From Kingella_B sp963529665 (GTDB lineage Bacteria > Pseudomonadota > Gammaproteobacteria > Burkholderiales > Neisseriaceae), in the NCBI GenBank assembly GCA_963529665.1, contig CAUSAG010000005.1, forward strand, positions 1 to 64,000: DNA of 64,000 nt, in the 5' to 3' direction. Every line of letters begins with the position of its first letter. Position 1 is the first letter of the stretch. This document shows positions 1 to 7,607 of this stretch, one piece after another. A program made the position numbers and the translations under genes. Below the pieces are notes generated by a model, which was given only the letters and a program-made list of their open reading frames with translations, did no database searches and was not told where the DNA came from.

Positions 1-272
1 GACACCCTTGCTTGTTGGAAATGTTATTGGGTGTTTCTTATTTTGTTTAACTATACCATTGGTTTTCAGGCTGCATCAATGGCTTGCCAGCGCCAGCGTT
101 ATTATGGTGGATTAAAATAAAAAACCGCGTGCAAATAGTATTGCTGTTCTCTGTGGGATAAAAGTTTCGCCAATGTTTCAGGCTGCATTTGGACTTGCAA
201 AACGCCTCGCCCAAGGCAACCTGAAAAGTCTATAATCATCGTGTTATCCACCAACCGAAAAGGATTTGCAAA
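1..272. other. Intergenic left edge upstream of rpiA
   Basis: No coding region is seen. An ACACCC...GGGTGT hairpin near 3-37 followed by a T-rich stretch could be the terminator of a gene left of the window. Three degenerate uptake-sequence copies lie near 65-77, 178-190 and 214-226. Confidence 0.4.
231..236 (+). promoter_or_regulatory. Candidate -10 box of rpiA
   Basis: A perfect TATAAT lies 36 bp before the rpiA start codon. No convincing -35 hexamer sits 16-18 bp upstream; that position is occupied by an uptake-sequence-like stretch ending CCTGAAAA. Inferred from consensus only. Confidence 0.45.
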
Positions 273-950
273 ATGAGTCATTTAACCCAAGACCAGCTCA
301 AACAAATCGCCGCTGCCAAGGCGGTGGAATTTGTGCCCGAAAATGAATACATCGGCATCGGCACGGGCAGCACGGTGAATTTTTTTATTGAAGCGCTCGG
401 GCAAAGCGGCAAGAAAATCAAGGGCGCGGTAACCACGTCTGTTAAAAGCGCGGAGCTGATGGCGAAATATGAAATCCCGCAAATTCAGCCCAATGAAGTA
501 ACGCGGCTGGGCATTTATATTGACGGCGCGGACGAAATCAACCATATGATGCAGATGATTAAAGGCGGCGGCGCGGCGTTGCTGCCTGAAAAAATCGTTG
601 CCACGCTGTCTGAGCAATTTATTTGCATTGCCGATGAGAGCAAATATGTGAGCAAGCTGGGCAAGTTTCCCTTGCCGGTGGAAGTGATTCCGATGGCGCG
701 TTCTATGGTGGCGCGCGAGATTGTTAAACTGGGCGGGCAGCCTGAATTGCGCATTGGCTGCAAAACCTTGCATGGCAATGAGATTTTGGATGTGCATGGG
801 CTGGATTTGTCTGAGCCGATGAAGATGGAAGATACGCTTAACAGCATCACGGGCGTGGTGGAAAATGGCTTGTTCGCGCACTGCTATGCCGATTTGTTGA
901 TACTCGCCAAAAAAGACGGCGCGGAGATTATCCAAGCGAATGTGCGTTGA
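273..950 (+). CDS. rpiA: Ribose-5-phosphate isomerase A
   Basis: Interconverts ribose 5-phosphate and ribulose 5-phosphate in the cytosolic non-oxidative pentose phosphate pathway. At 225 residues it has the usual RpiA length. Family motifs are visible in order: GTGST (residues 30-34), DGADE (84-88, containing catalytic acidic residues) and KGGG (97-100). An AAGGA ribosome binding site stands about 10 bases before the ATG. It is a single gene, followed by inverted uptake-sequence pairs and then a convergent gene. The assignment is secure from motifs and length. Confidence 0.95.
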   Translation: MSHLTQDQLKQIAAAKAVEFVPENEYIGIGTGSTVNFFIEALGQSGKKIKGAVTTSVKSAELMAKYEIPQIQPNEVTRLGIYIDGADEINHMMQMIKGGGAALLPEKIVATLSEQFICIADESKYVSKLGKFPLPVEVIPMARSMVAREIVKLGGQPELRIGCKTLHGNEILDVHGLDLSEPMKMEDTLNSITGVVENGLFAHCYADLLILAKKDGAEIIQANVR

Positions 951-972
951 TTGGTAAAAACCACGCGTTATC

Positions 973-1115
973 GGTTTTCAGGCTGCCTTTTGTGGATAAG
1001 AAAGGCAGCCTGAAAACGCTTTATCGCTTATTTGTGCACTTGCTATGTGCCAAAAAAGGCAGCCTGAAAATCTTTTAAAAGCAGTTTTAGCTTCGCTCGT
1101 TTTCAGGCTGCCTTT
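973..1115. terminator. Two inverted uptake-sequence pairs between convergent genes
   Basis: The first pair (975-1016) is TTTTCAGGCTGCC followed by its complement, giving a perfect stem of about 16 bp. The second pair (1053-1113) has the opposite order. They lie between rpiA and the minus-strand fusion-protein gene, where uptake-sequence hairpins commonly act as bidirectional terminators in Neisseriaceae. Termination is inferred. Confidence 0.6.
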
Positions 1116-1137
1116 GCGCGCCGCATCGTTTTAACAA

Positions 1138-2196
1138 TCAAAACTGCGGCAGCTTCACCGCTAAATCCGCCGACCAATCCGCCTGCCCATTGGTGCGCAC
1201 ATAGCCGTTGCCCACCATGCCGCCTTTGAGCAAGCCTTTGTATTGCAACGCCGTTTCTTTCGGAATGCGCAGTTTCACTTTAAACATCAGCTTCGCCCGC
1301 TCGCTTGCCGTTTCCACGTTTTTCGGCGTGAACTGCGCCTCGGTGGCGATAAAGCTGATTTTGGCAGGGAATACCGCATCCACGCCGTCTAGCTTAATCC
1401 GCGCCTCGTCGCCCACTTTCAGGCTGCCTACTTGTGCCGTGGGCAAGAAAATCGCCATGCTGGCATCGCTAAAATCCAGCAGGCTCACTACCTTGCTGCC
1501 CGCACCAATCACATTGCCCACCTGCGCGATTTTGTATTCCACGCGGCCATCTTTCGGGCTGGTGATTTGCATGTCGCTGTTGGCAGACTGCGCCAATTTA
1601 AGCTGCGCCTGCCGCGCCGCCACGCCCGCTTGCGCTTCCGCCACTTGCGCTTGCGCCTGCCGCACCGCCGCCAAGGCTTCCGCTTTCGCCGCCTGCGCCG
1701 CTTTCACCGCAGCCGCCGCGCCATCGCGTTGCGAACGACGACGCTGCGTTTCCGCAGGCGAAACCAAATCTTCGCTTTGCATTTTGCCCGCGTTATCCAA
1801 TTCCATTTGCGCCAATTTTTGCTGATGCAACTGCGCGGCAATCTGGGCATCGGCGCGCGCCACCGCTTCTTGCGCCTGTTTCACGCCCGCTTGCGCCCGT
1901 TGCACCGTCTCTTTCGCCGCCAATTCGCCCGCTTCGGCTTCTTCCACGCGGCTGGATGCGGTGTCCGATGACAATTCCGCCAACACATCGCCCGCCTTCA
2001 CTTCGCTGCCTTCATCCACATTCATCGTTTTCACGCGCCCAGCATACAAGCTGGCAACATCAATGCGCTCCAATTCTAAGCGCCCATTGGACGCAACAAT
2101 GTTTTCAGGCTGCTCATTGGCGTGCTGTTTTTGGTAAACCGCAAAACCCGCCGCACCAGCAGCCACAATCACAACAGGAATAATCCATTTTTTCAT
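1138..2196 (-). CDS. HlyD/YbhG-type membrane fusion protein
   Basis: Periplasmic adaptor subunit of an export system, 352 residues. An N-terminal membrane anchor (about residues 4-21, WIIPVVIVAAGAAGFAVY) precedes a lipoyl-like half (VASLYAGRVKTMNVDEGSEVKAGDVLAEL), a long Ala/Gln/Glu-rich coiled-coil hairpin (about 75-200) and a beta-barrel C-terminus. Its start overlaps the stop of the upstream TetR gene by 4 bases (ATGA), so the two are co-transcribed. This matches the E. coli cecR-ybhG arrangement. The expected ABC partners are not adjacent: a YbhF-like ATPase lies at 23226-24770, and no permease was found in the window. Confidence 0.85.
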   Translation of the reverse strand: MKKWIIPVVIVAAGAAGFAVYQKQHANEQPENIVASNGRLELERIDVASLYAGRVKTMNVDEGSEVKAGDVLAELSSDTASSRVEEAEAGELAAKETVQRAQAGVKQAQEAVARADAQIAAQLHQQKLAQMELDNAGKMQSEDLVSPAETQRRRSQRDGAAAAVKAAQAAKAEALAAVRQAQAQVAEAQAGVAARQAQLKLAQSANSDMQITSPKDGRVEYKIAQVGNVIGAGSKVVSLLDFSDASMAIFLPTAQVGSLKVGDEARIKLDGVDAVFPAKISFIATEAQFTPKNVETASERAKLMFKVKLRIPKETALQYKGLLKGGMVGNGYVRTNGQADWSADLAVKLPQF

Positions 2197-2819
2197 AGCG
2201 ATTCCCTCGCACTAAACAAAGCATTTATCATCCAATCCACCCGCTGCGCCAGCGCATTATCCGTCAGCTGCTGCAAAACAGGCTGGCGCAATTCATCGGG
2301 TATCACGCGAATGCGGCTAAACGTGTTCGCCGCCAAAATGGGCAGCAAAATGCTGGTTTGCAACTGGCTAATCACGTTTATCGCGTGTTCATCCGACATC
2401 TGCGGCGCGATTTCGGCAATGATTTGCCGCACCAGATGAAACATGTGCAACACCAAATCCTGCATACTTTTCTGCGCCACTGCCACATTATCCGCACTGT
2501 CAATCAGCATCCGCGTAACCCACGGCACTTCATCGCGCAACGATAAGGCAGCCTGAAAATACAATTGGCGCAAACGCTCAATCGGCGGCTGATTGGCGGC
2601 AAATTCGGGCGCAAGCCAGCCAAACGCCTGATCAAAATGCTGCGCAAACACTTGGCTTATAAAATCATCTTTGTTAGCAAACAAATGATGAAACAGCCCC
2701 GAGCTGAGCTTGGCTTCTTCTGCCAGTATGCGCACAGATAATTTTGGGTAGCCCAGTTGTGGATAAAGTTTTTCCGCAGCCAAAATAAATTGCTGAGAAG
2801 AAGAAATATCAAGCGACAT
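2193..2819 (-). CDS. TetR-family transcriptional regulator (CecR/YbiH-like)
   Basis: DNA-binding regulator of about 208 residues. The N-terminal helix-turn-helix reads LSVRILAEEAKLSSGLFHHLF, with the typical following segment NKDDFISQVF; the C-terminal ligand domain is helical. I prefer the ATG at 2819 over the one at 2843, because a perfect palindrome at 2828-2843 would otherwise be coding and looks like an operator. It overlaps the downstream fusion-protein gene by 4 bases, so it probably autoregulates and controls that exporter. The ligand is unknown. Confidence 0.85.
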   Translation of the reverse strand: MSLDISSSQQFILAAEKLYPQLGYPKLSVRILAEEAKLSSGLFHHLFANKDDFISQVFAQHFDQAFGWLAPEFAANQPPIERLRQLYFQAALSLRDEVPWVTRMLIDSADNVAVAQKSMQDLVLHMFHLVRQIIAEIAPQMSDEHAINVISQLQTSILLPILAANTFSRIRVIPDELRQPVLQQLTDNALAQRVDWMINALFSARESL

Positions 2820-2827
2820 AAAAGCGG

Positions 2828-2843
2828 TTGGACAGTTGTCCAA
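2828..2843. promoter_or_regulatory. Palindromic operator before the TetR gene
   Basis: TTGGACA-GT-TGTCCAA is a perfect 7-bp inverted repeat with a 2-bp centre, ending 8 bases before the chosen TetR start codon. Size and position fit a TetR-family autoregulatory operator. Binding is inferred. Confidence 0.6.
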
Positions 2844-3006
2844 TAAGAGTTAAAAAATTAAGGCAGCCTGAAAATCACACGCTTGCCTGTTGATAGCCAA
2901 ATGATTGGTTGGATTGGTTTTAAAAACAAGCGGATTGTAGCCCAGCCAACAAGTTTGGCGCAATGTTTTCAAGGATTTCAGGCTGCCTGAAACCAACGAA
3001 ACCTTG

Positions 3007-3012
3007 TATAAT
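3007..3012 (+). promoter_or_regulatory. -10 box of rnpB
   Basis: A perfect TATAAT sits 5 bases before the deduced 5' end of RNase P RNA. The palindromic uptake sequence at 2976-2992 covers the place where a -35 box should be. Confidence 0.7.
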
Positions 3013-3017
3013 CCGCC

Positions 3018-3369
3018 GCGTAGGCAAAACAGGCAGCCGCCGCGTGGCAACACGGGGAGGAAAGTCCGGGCTACACAGAGCACAATGCCAGCTAACGGCT
3101 GGGCGTGGTAACACGACGGAAAGTGGCGCAGAGAGCAAGACCGCCGATGGCGCAACGCGCACAGGCAAGGGTGAAAAGGTGCGGTAAGAGCGCACCGTGC
3201 CGTTGGTAACAACGCGCAGCAGGCTAAACCCCATTGGTAGCAAGACCAAACAGAACGCATTGACGCTGCTCGCCGAGCGTTCGGGTAGGTTGCTTGAACT
3301 TTGTGGCAACGCAAAGTCTAGATGAATGGCTGTTCAACGACAGAACCCGGCTTATCGTTTTACCTGCGC
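3018..3369 (+). ncRNA. rnpB: RNase P RNA, bacterial type A
   Basis: Catalytic RNA of ribonuclease P, which matures tRNA 5' ends. The conserved core is visible: GAGGAAAGTCCGGGC near 3056-3070, ACAGAGCA following it, a conserved central stretch near 3120-3190, and the 3' block CAGAACCCGGCTTATCG near 3341-3357. The ends were set by helix P1: GCGTAGGCAAAAC at 3018-3030 pairs with GTTTTACCTGCGC at 3357-3369. Open reading frames on either strand here are shadows of the RNA gene. Confidence 0.96.
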
Positions 3370-3389
3370 CCCTATTATCCAAGCATAAA

Positions 3390-3432
3390 AAGGCAGTCTG
3401 AAAACTGGTTTTTCCGTTTTCAGGCTGCCTTA
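3390..3432. terminator. Uptake-sequence hairpin after rnpB
   Basis: AGGCAGTCTGAAAAC (one base off the standard repeat) pairs with GTTTTCAGGCTGCC about 10 bases later. It separates rnpB from the convergent lipoprotein genes. Confidence 0.6.
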
Positions 3433-3452
3433 TCTTGCGCGGTTAAACTAAA

Positions 3453-3782
3453 TCAGAAAATCGCTTTAATCATGCCCGCAGTAGCAGCGATACCGCCAAT
3501 CAAGCCCACTGCGCCAGCGGCTGTGCCCATTGCACCGTTGACTTGATCGCGTTTGTTAGCACGTTTTTCGCGCTCCAAAGCCAATTCTTCAGACACGTTG
3601 GCACGTTGGCGGCGGTGTTGTTCCAACTCGGCGCGAGAAAGTTGCGCTTCTTTGCGGTTGCGACCAGCTTTGATGGCGGCAGAGTCGCTACCAATTGCCA
3701 TATCGCCCACAGAGCTGCCGCTGGTGGTGCAGCCTGTTGCGATGAACGCAGTTAAAACCAAAAATAGAATGTTGTTTTTCAT
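3453..3782 (-). CDS. Small lipoprotein with a basic coiled-coil region and C-terminal Gly/Ala hydrophobic segment
   Basis: Not a family I recognise. The 109-residue product has a lipoprotein signal (hydrophobic stretch, then FIATGC with Cys18 as the likely lipidated residue). A charged, probably helical Arg/Glu-rich middle follows (about 40-80), and then a Gly/Ala-rich hydrophobic C-terminus (about 83-109) that could insert in or pack on a membrane. It lies 25 bases downstream of another tiny lipoprotein gene on the same strand, so the two probably form an operon. An envelope location is inferred from the signal. Confidence 0.75.
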   Translation of the reverse strand: MKNNILFLVLTAFIATGCTTSGSSVGDMAIGSDSAAIKAGRNRKEAQLSRAELEQHRRQRANVSEELALEREKRANKRDQVNGAMGTAAGAVGLIGGIAATAGMIKAIF

Positions 3783-3807
3783 GGCATAAGCTCCAAAAGA
3801 TTAAAAA

Positions 3808-4056
3808 TTAGTGAACGATGTACACTTTACGGTTGCCGTAAGCGCGGTTGATGGCATCGGCTTCATCCATCATTTCTTCGCGGCGTTCTGCACGGCGCTC
3901 GCGGCGTTCTGCGCGTTCAGTTGCTTGCACAGCGCGAGAATCTGCTTCCATGGCGGCAGATTGCTCAGGCGTTGGATTGAAGTGTTGTGTGCCGTAGGTT
4001 ACGCAGCCAGTGAGGCTTGCAGCCAATACCAATGATAATAGAGTGTGTTTTAACAC
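3808..4056 (-). CDS. Small Arg/Glu-rich lipoprotein
   Basis: An 82-residue product with a clear lipobox LTGC (Cys18) after a short hydrophobic signal. Next comes a strongly charged helix containing repeated ERRERRAERRE-like blocks (about residues 48-62) and a C-terminal tail ending in VYIVH. No known family was recognised. It is the first gene of a two-gene lipoprotein operon with 3453-3782; both encode charged coiled-coil-like segments and may work together at the envelope, which is inference. Confidence 0.75.
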   Translation of the reverse strand: MLKHTLLSLVLAASLTGCVTYGTQHFNPTPEQSAAMEADSRAVQATERAERRERRAERREEMMDEADAINRAYGNRKVYIVH

Positions 4057-4828
4057 GATGGTTACTCCGTTTTAAGAAAGGAAAATGGCGAGAAAATTCA
4101 GCCATGTGATGAAACGCTTATTTTACCTGAGTCTTGTGGTTTTCTTATTATATTTTTCAAATTGTGCGGGTTTTGTTGATAAAAATACCACATGAAATAA
4201 TTGTTTACATTCAGGGCAGTAGCGAGTGCGAAAAAAGCCTGATGCTTGCCTTTTGAGGCAGCCTGAAAACCGTTTTAAAACTGCGTATAATCGTTGGCTT
4301 TGAACTCGTTTCAGGCTGCCTGAAAACGCGTAAAATCCGCGCATTGCTTCTGAAATGGCAGCCGACCTGCAAAACCTTCAGCAAAACATCAAGGATTGCA
4401 TCTGTATTGCATCTACCAACGAGCGGGCAAGGTTTTATTTCACCTATTAGGGGCGTTATTACGCCGCCCAAGCCGATACGGATTACCGCATACTCGGCAT
4501 GAAAAAAATGAACACCCCGATTAATGTTACCCACGAACGCCCGAGCAAATCGCACGCCGCCGCCAAAGCCGCTGCGGTCATGCTTACACCGTTTACTGTT
4601 ACGATTGACGCGCTGATGCTGCCAGCGTATCCGATTATCCGCCAAGGGCTAAAAGGCGTTCCGCACGGCTGATGCAATGCCTAAACGGTTTTCAGGCTGC
4701 CTTTTGATGCAGTATTCAGGCAGCCTGAAAACATTTGCGCAACGCCCAAGCAATCTGATTTCTATTTTTTAGCTTTTCAGGCTGCCTGCGATGATTTAGG
4801 CAGCCTGAAACCCAACCGAAAGCACAAT
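4057..4828. other. Gene-poor stretch with uptake sequences and a gene remnant
   Basis: Between the lipoprotein operon and mnmG there is no intact gene. It holds uptake sequences near 4256, 4309-4325 (palindromic form), 4690, 4720, 4772 and 4798, a TATAAT at 4285-4290, and the remnant described at 4355-4672. Confidence 0.6.
4355..4672 (+). pseudogene. Interrupted small gene, C-terminal part YceK (DUF1375)-like
   Basis: A single frame from ATG 4355 to TGA 4672 is broken by one in-frame TAG at 4448-4450. An intact part could restart at ATG 4499, giving 57 residues. The C-terminal part contains TPFTVTIDALMLPAY, matching the PF-x4-D-x-L-x-LP pattern of YceK/DUF1375 lipoproteins (E. coli YceK has LPFSLVFDTLLLPID). 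No lipobox is seen in the upstream part. It could be a decayed gene or chance; the motif match favours decay. Confidence 0.4.
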
Positions 4829-6727
4829 ATGACCACACCCATCACCTATCCCAAAACCTACGACGTGATTATCGTCGGCGGCGGACACGCAGGCACAGAA
4901 GCCGCGCTCGCCGCCGCCCGCATGGGCGCGCAGACGCTGCTGCTCACACACAACATCGAAACGCTCGGACAAATGTCGTGCAACCCGTCCATCGGCGGCA
5001 TCGGCAAAGGCCATCTCGTGCGCGAAGTCGATGCACTCGGCGGCGCGATGGCGCTGGCAACTGATATGAGCGGCATCCAGTTTCGCCGCTTAAACGCCAG
5101 CAAAGGCGCGGCGGTACGCGCCACCCGCGCCCAAGCCGACCGCCTGCTGTACAAAGCCGCCATCCGCGAAATGCTGGAAAACCAGCCGAATCTGGATTTA
5201 TTCCAGCAGGCGGTGGACGATATTACTTTGGACGGCAACCGCGTATCGGGCGTGAAAACCGCGATGAATGTTGAGTTTAAAGCGCGCGCCGTGGTTTTAA
5301 CCGCAGGCACGTTTCTCGCCGGCAAAATCCACATCGGTTTGGAAAACTATTCGGGCGGCCGCGCGGGTGACCCTGCCGCACAGTCGCTTTCAGGCTGCCT
5401 CAAAGAGCTGAAGCTGCCGCAAGGCCGTCTGAAAACCGGCACGCCGCCGCGCATCGACGGACGCACGATTGATTTTTCCGTGTTGGAAGAGCAGCCGGGC
5501 GATACGCCGATACCCGTGATGTCGGTGCGCGGCAACGCCGATATGCACCCGCGCCAAGTGTCGTGCTGGATTACGCATACCAATTTGAAAACACACGAAA
5601 TTATCCGTACAGGCTTCGACCGCAGCCCGATGTTTACCGGCAAAATCGAAGGCGTAGGCCCGCGCTACTGCCCGTCCATCGAAGACAAAATCAACCGCTT
5701 CGCCGACAAAGACAGCCACCAGATTTTCCTCGAACCCGAAGGCCTGACCACCAACGAATACTACCCCAACGGTATCTCCACCAGCCTGCCGTTCGACATC
5801 CAAATCGCGCTCGTGCGCAGCATGAAAGGCCTGGAAAACGCCCATATCCTGCGCCCCGGCTACGCCATCGAATACGACTACTTCGACCCGCGCAACCTCA
5901 AAGCCAGCCTCGAAACCAAAACCATCCAAGGCCTCTTCTTCGCCGGACAAATCAACGGCACCACCGGCTACGAAGAAGCCGCCGCACAAGGCCTGCTCGC
6001 AGGCGCAAACGCCGTGCAATACGTCCGCGAACAAGACCCGCTCCTGCTGCGCCGCGAACAAGCCTACCTCGGCGTGTTAGTCGATGATTTGATTACCAAA
6101 GGCGTGAACGAGCCTTACCGCATGTTTACCAGCCGCGCCGAATACCGCCTGCAGCTGCGCGAAGACAACGCCGATATGCGCCTGACCGAAGACGGGCACA
6201 AAATCGGCTTGATCGGCGAAGCCCAATGGCGCGCGTTCAACGAAAAACGCGAAGCCGTCGAACGCGAAATCCAACGTTTGAAAACAACGTGGTACACGCC
6301 GCAAAAACTCGCCGAAGACGAACAAATCCGCGTGTTCGGACAAAAACTCAGCCGCGAAGCCAACCTGCATGACCTCCTGCGCCGCCCGAACCTCGACTAC
6401 GCCGCACTGATGACCCTACCCGATGCCATGCCGTCTGAAAGTCTTTCAGACGACGTAGCCGAGCAGGTGGAAATCCAAGTCAAATACCAAGGCTACATCG
6501 ACCGTCAGCAAGAAGAAATCAACAGCCGCCGCGACATCGAAACCCTGCGCCTGCCTGCGGACATTGATTACGCCAAAGTCAAAGGTTTATCCGCCGAAGT
6601 GCAGCAGAAACTCAACCAGCACAAACCCGAAACTGTCGGACAGGCATCGCGTATTTCGGGGGTTACGCCCGCCGCCGTCGCACTCTTGATGGTGCATTTG
6701 AAGCGGGGGTTTAAAGAGGCGAAGTAA
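4829..6727 (+). CDS. mnmG: tRNA uridine-5-carboxymethylaminomethyl modification enzyme MnmG
   Basis: FAD-dependent enzyme that, with MnmE, installs the cmnm5 group on wobble U34 of several tRNAs. At 632 residues it has the usual family length. Motifs: FAD-binding GGGHAGTEAALAAARMG near the N-terminus, CNPSIGGIGKGHLVREVDALGG, KTGTPPRI, and the C-terminal helical MnmE-binding domain. The gene carries three uptake-sequence dialects: the local Kingella type at 5389-5400, AGGCCGTCTGAA at 5422-5433 and ATGCCGTCTGAA at 6428-6439, the last two being Neisseria dialects. Its codon use is GC-rich. This suggests partial replacement by DNA from Neisseria. Confidence 0.97.
   Translation: MTTPITYPKTYDVIIVGGGHAGTEAALAAARMGAQTLLLTHNIETLGQMSCNPSIGGIGKGHLVREVDALGGAMALATDMSGIQFRRLNASKGAAVRATRAQADRLLYKAAIREMLENQPNLDLFQQAVDDITLDGNRVSGVKTAMNVEFKARAVVLTAGTFLAGKIHIGLENYSGGRAGDPAAQSLSGCLKELKLPQGRLKTGTPPRIDGRTIDFSVLEEQPGDTPIPVMSVRGNADMHPRQVSCWITHTNLKTHEIIRTGFDRSPMFTGKIEGVGPRYCPSIEDKINRFADKDSHQIFLEPEGLTTNEYYPNGISTSLPFDIQIALVRSMKGLENAHILRPGYAIEYDYFDPRNLKASLETKTIQGLFFAGQINGTTGYEEAAAQGLLAGANAVQYVREQDPLLLRREQAYLGVLVDDLITKGVNEPYRMFTSRAEYRLQLREDNADMRLTEDGHKIGLIGEAQWRAFNEKREAVEREIQRLKTTWYTPQKLAEDEQIRVFGQKLSREANLHDLLRRPNLDYAALMTLPDAMPSESLSDDVAEQVEIQVKYQGYIDRQQEEINSRRDIETLRLPADIDYAKVKGLSAEVQQKLNQHKPETVGQASRISGVTPAAVALLMVHLKRGFKEAK
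5422..5433 (+). repeat. Foreign uptake sequence, Neisseria AG-DUS dialect
   Basis: A perfect AGGCCGTCTGAA inside mnmG. It is the known Neisseria AG-DUS and differs from the dominant repeat of this window at two core positions. Confidence 0.9.
6428..6439 (+). repeat. Foreign uptake sequence, Neisseria AT-DUS dialect
   Basis: A perfect ATGCCGTCTGAA inside mnmG, followed 5 bases later by the inverted core TTCAGACGAC (6445-6454). This inverted-pair arrangement is typical of Neisseria uptake sequences, but here it lies within the coding sequence. Confidence 0.9.
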
Positions 6728-7073
6728 ACGATAAAGGCAGCCTGAAAAGCGCGTAAACCGTTTTCAGGCTGCGCCGCCATCACATCAGCCCAACTGCACG
6801 GCATCATCAAACCCGAAACCCTGCGCGAAGCCGCAAGCTATCAGGGCAAAGTGCGCCGGACAAATCCAAACCACACAACCGATAGGCAGCCTGAAAAGCC
6901 ATTACCCCGTTTTCAGGCTGCCTAAATGCTGTCTTTCAGGTAGCCTGAAAATTTTTTCTTATTTAAAAACAGTACACAAGAAAATTTTTCACCTTCCCCC
7001 GTAAGAAACTTTTCAGGCTGCCGTCCAAAGCTGCATAAGGCAATACAAACCCCCAAACAGAAAGGAACCCACC
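6728..7073. other. Uptake-sequence-rich gap between mnmG and the RiPP operon
   Basis: No intact gene. It holds several local-dialect repeats (near 6735, 6763, 6884, 6911, 7012) and TTTCAGGTAGCCTGAAA at 6934-6950, whose minus strand contains AGGCTACCTGAA, the Eikenella dialect (6935-6946). A startless open frame around 6770-6925 looks coding-like but matches nothing I recognise. Confidence 0.6.
7001..7025 (+). promoter_or_regulatory. Candidate ECF sigma promoter of the RiPP operon
   Basis: GTAAGAAA (7001-7008) and CGTC (7022-7025) have the spacing and base character of ECF sigma -35/-10 pairs and lie 49 bp before the first gene of an operon that encodes its own ECF sigma factor. This is consensus-based inference; no second copy was available in the window for comparison. 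Confidence 0.35.
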
Positions 7074-7532
7074 ATGCCCCGCATTGCCAAAAAGCAGCCT
7101 GAAAAACTGTATCCGCTCATCGGCGAAGCCGTCGGCCAGCTCGGACTGCGCCTCCTGCTGGCGTATGAATTCTTCGAATCCGGCCTGACCAAATGGAACG
7201 GCGAAAACTGGTTTGCCGAAATCCAAGACCAGTTCCCCTTTCCCTTTTCGCTGTTTTCGCCCGATGCAAACTGGTACGTGGCCATGGGTACCGAGCTGCT
7301 GTTTCCCGTGCTGCTGCTGTTGGGGCTGTTCACCCGCTTTTCCGCTTTCGCGCTGATGGTGCTGACCGCCGTGGCGTGGTATGCCGTCCACGCGGGCAAC
7401 GGCTACAATATCGGGCAGGGCGGCTACAAGCTGTCGCTGATGTACATTGTGATGCTGCTGCCGCTGCTGGGGCAGGGCGCGGGCGCGCTGTCGCTGGACT
7501 ATCTGTGGAAACGCTACCGCAGCGGCAAATAA
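7074..7532 (+). CDS. DoxX family inner-membrane protein, first gene of the RiPP operon
   Basis: A 152-residue DoxX-type protein with four predicted membrane segments (about residues 21-35, 68-90, 93-110, 119-135). DoxX proteins often accompany bufferin/oxazolin clusters and the Neisseria sigma-E operon, where they are thought to support redox or modification chemistry at the membrane; the exact role is unknown. A GAAAGGAA ribosome binding site precedes the ATG. An AAGCAGCCTGAA copy, one base off the local repeat, encodes the N-terminal KQPEK. It is the first of six genes in the same direction. Confidence 0.85.
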   Translation: MPRIAKKQPEKLYPLIGEAVGQLGLRLLLAYEFFESGLTKWNGENWFAEIQDQFPFPFSLFSPDANWYVAMGTELLFPVLLLLGLFTRFSAFALMVLTAVAWYAVHAGNGYNIGQGGYKLSLMYIVMLLPLLGQGAGALSLDYLWKRYRSGK

Positions 7533-7607
7533 ACCGATTTTTTAACGCCGACGAAGCCGGGCGTTTTCAGGCTTCATTTTTTATCTTTTTTATTGGAGTA
7601 CACCATT

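Noticed and set aside
100..130. TATGGTGGATTAA resembles the end of Neisseria Correia repeats (TATAGTGGATTAA)
   Set aside because: Only 12 of 13 bases match and no second terminus or internal Correia sequence was seen nearby.
3030..3045. AGGCAGCC inside rnpB as an uptake sequence
   Set aside because: Only 8 bases match and the sequence is part of the conserved RNase P RNA core.
2850..3314. Long minus-strand open frame with Cys-rich product
   Set aside because: It runs antisense to RNase P RNA and has no family features; the RNA gene explains the conservation.
4211..4645. 144-residue minus-strand open frame
   Set aside because: Opposite to the YceK-like remnant, basic and aromatic-rich without domain features, reads an uptake sequence.
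6770..6925. Coding-like startless stretch (HGIIKPETLREAA...) after mnmG
   Set aside because: No start codon, no recognised family, and both ends run into uptake sequences; too weak for a pseudogene call.
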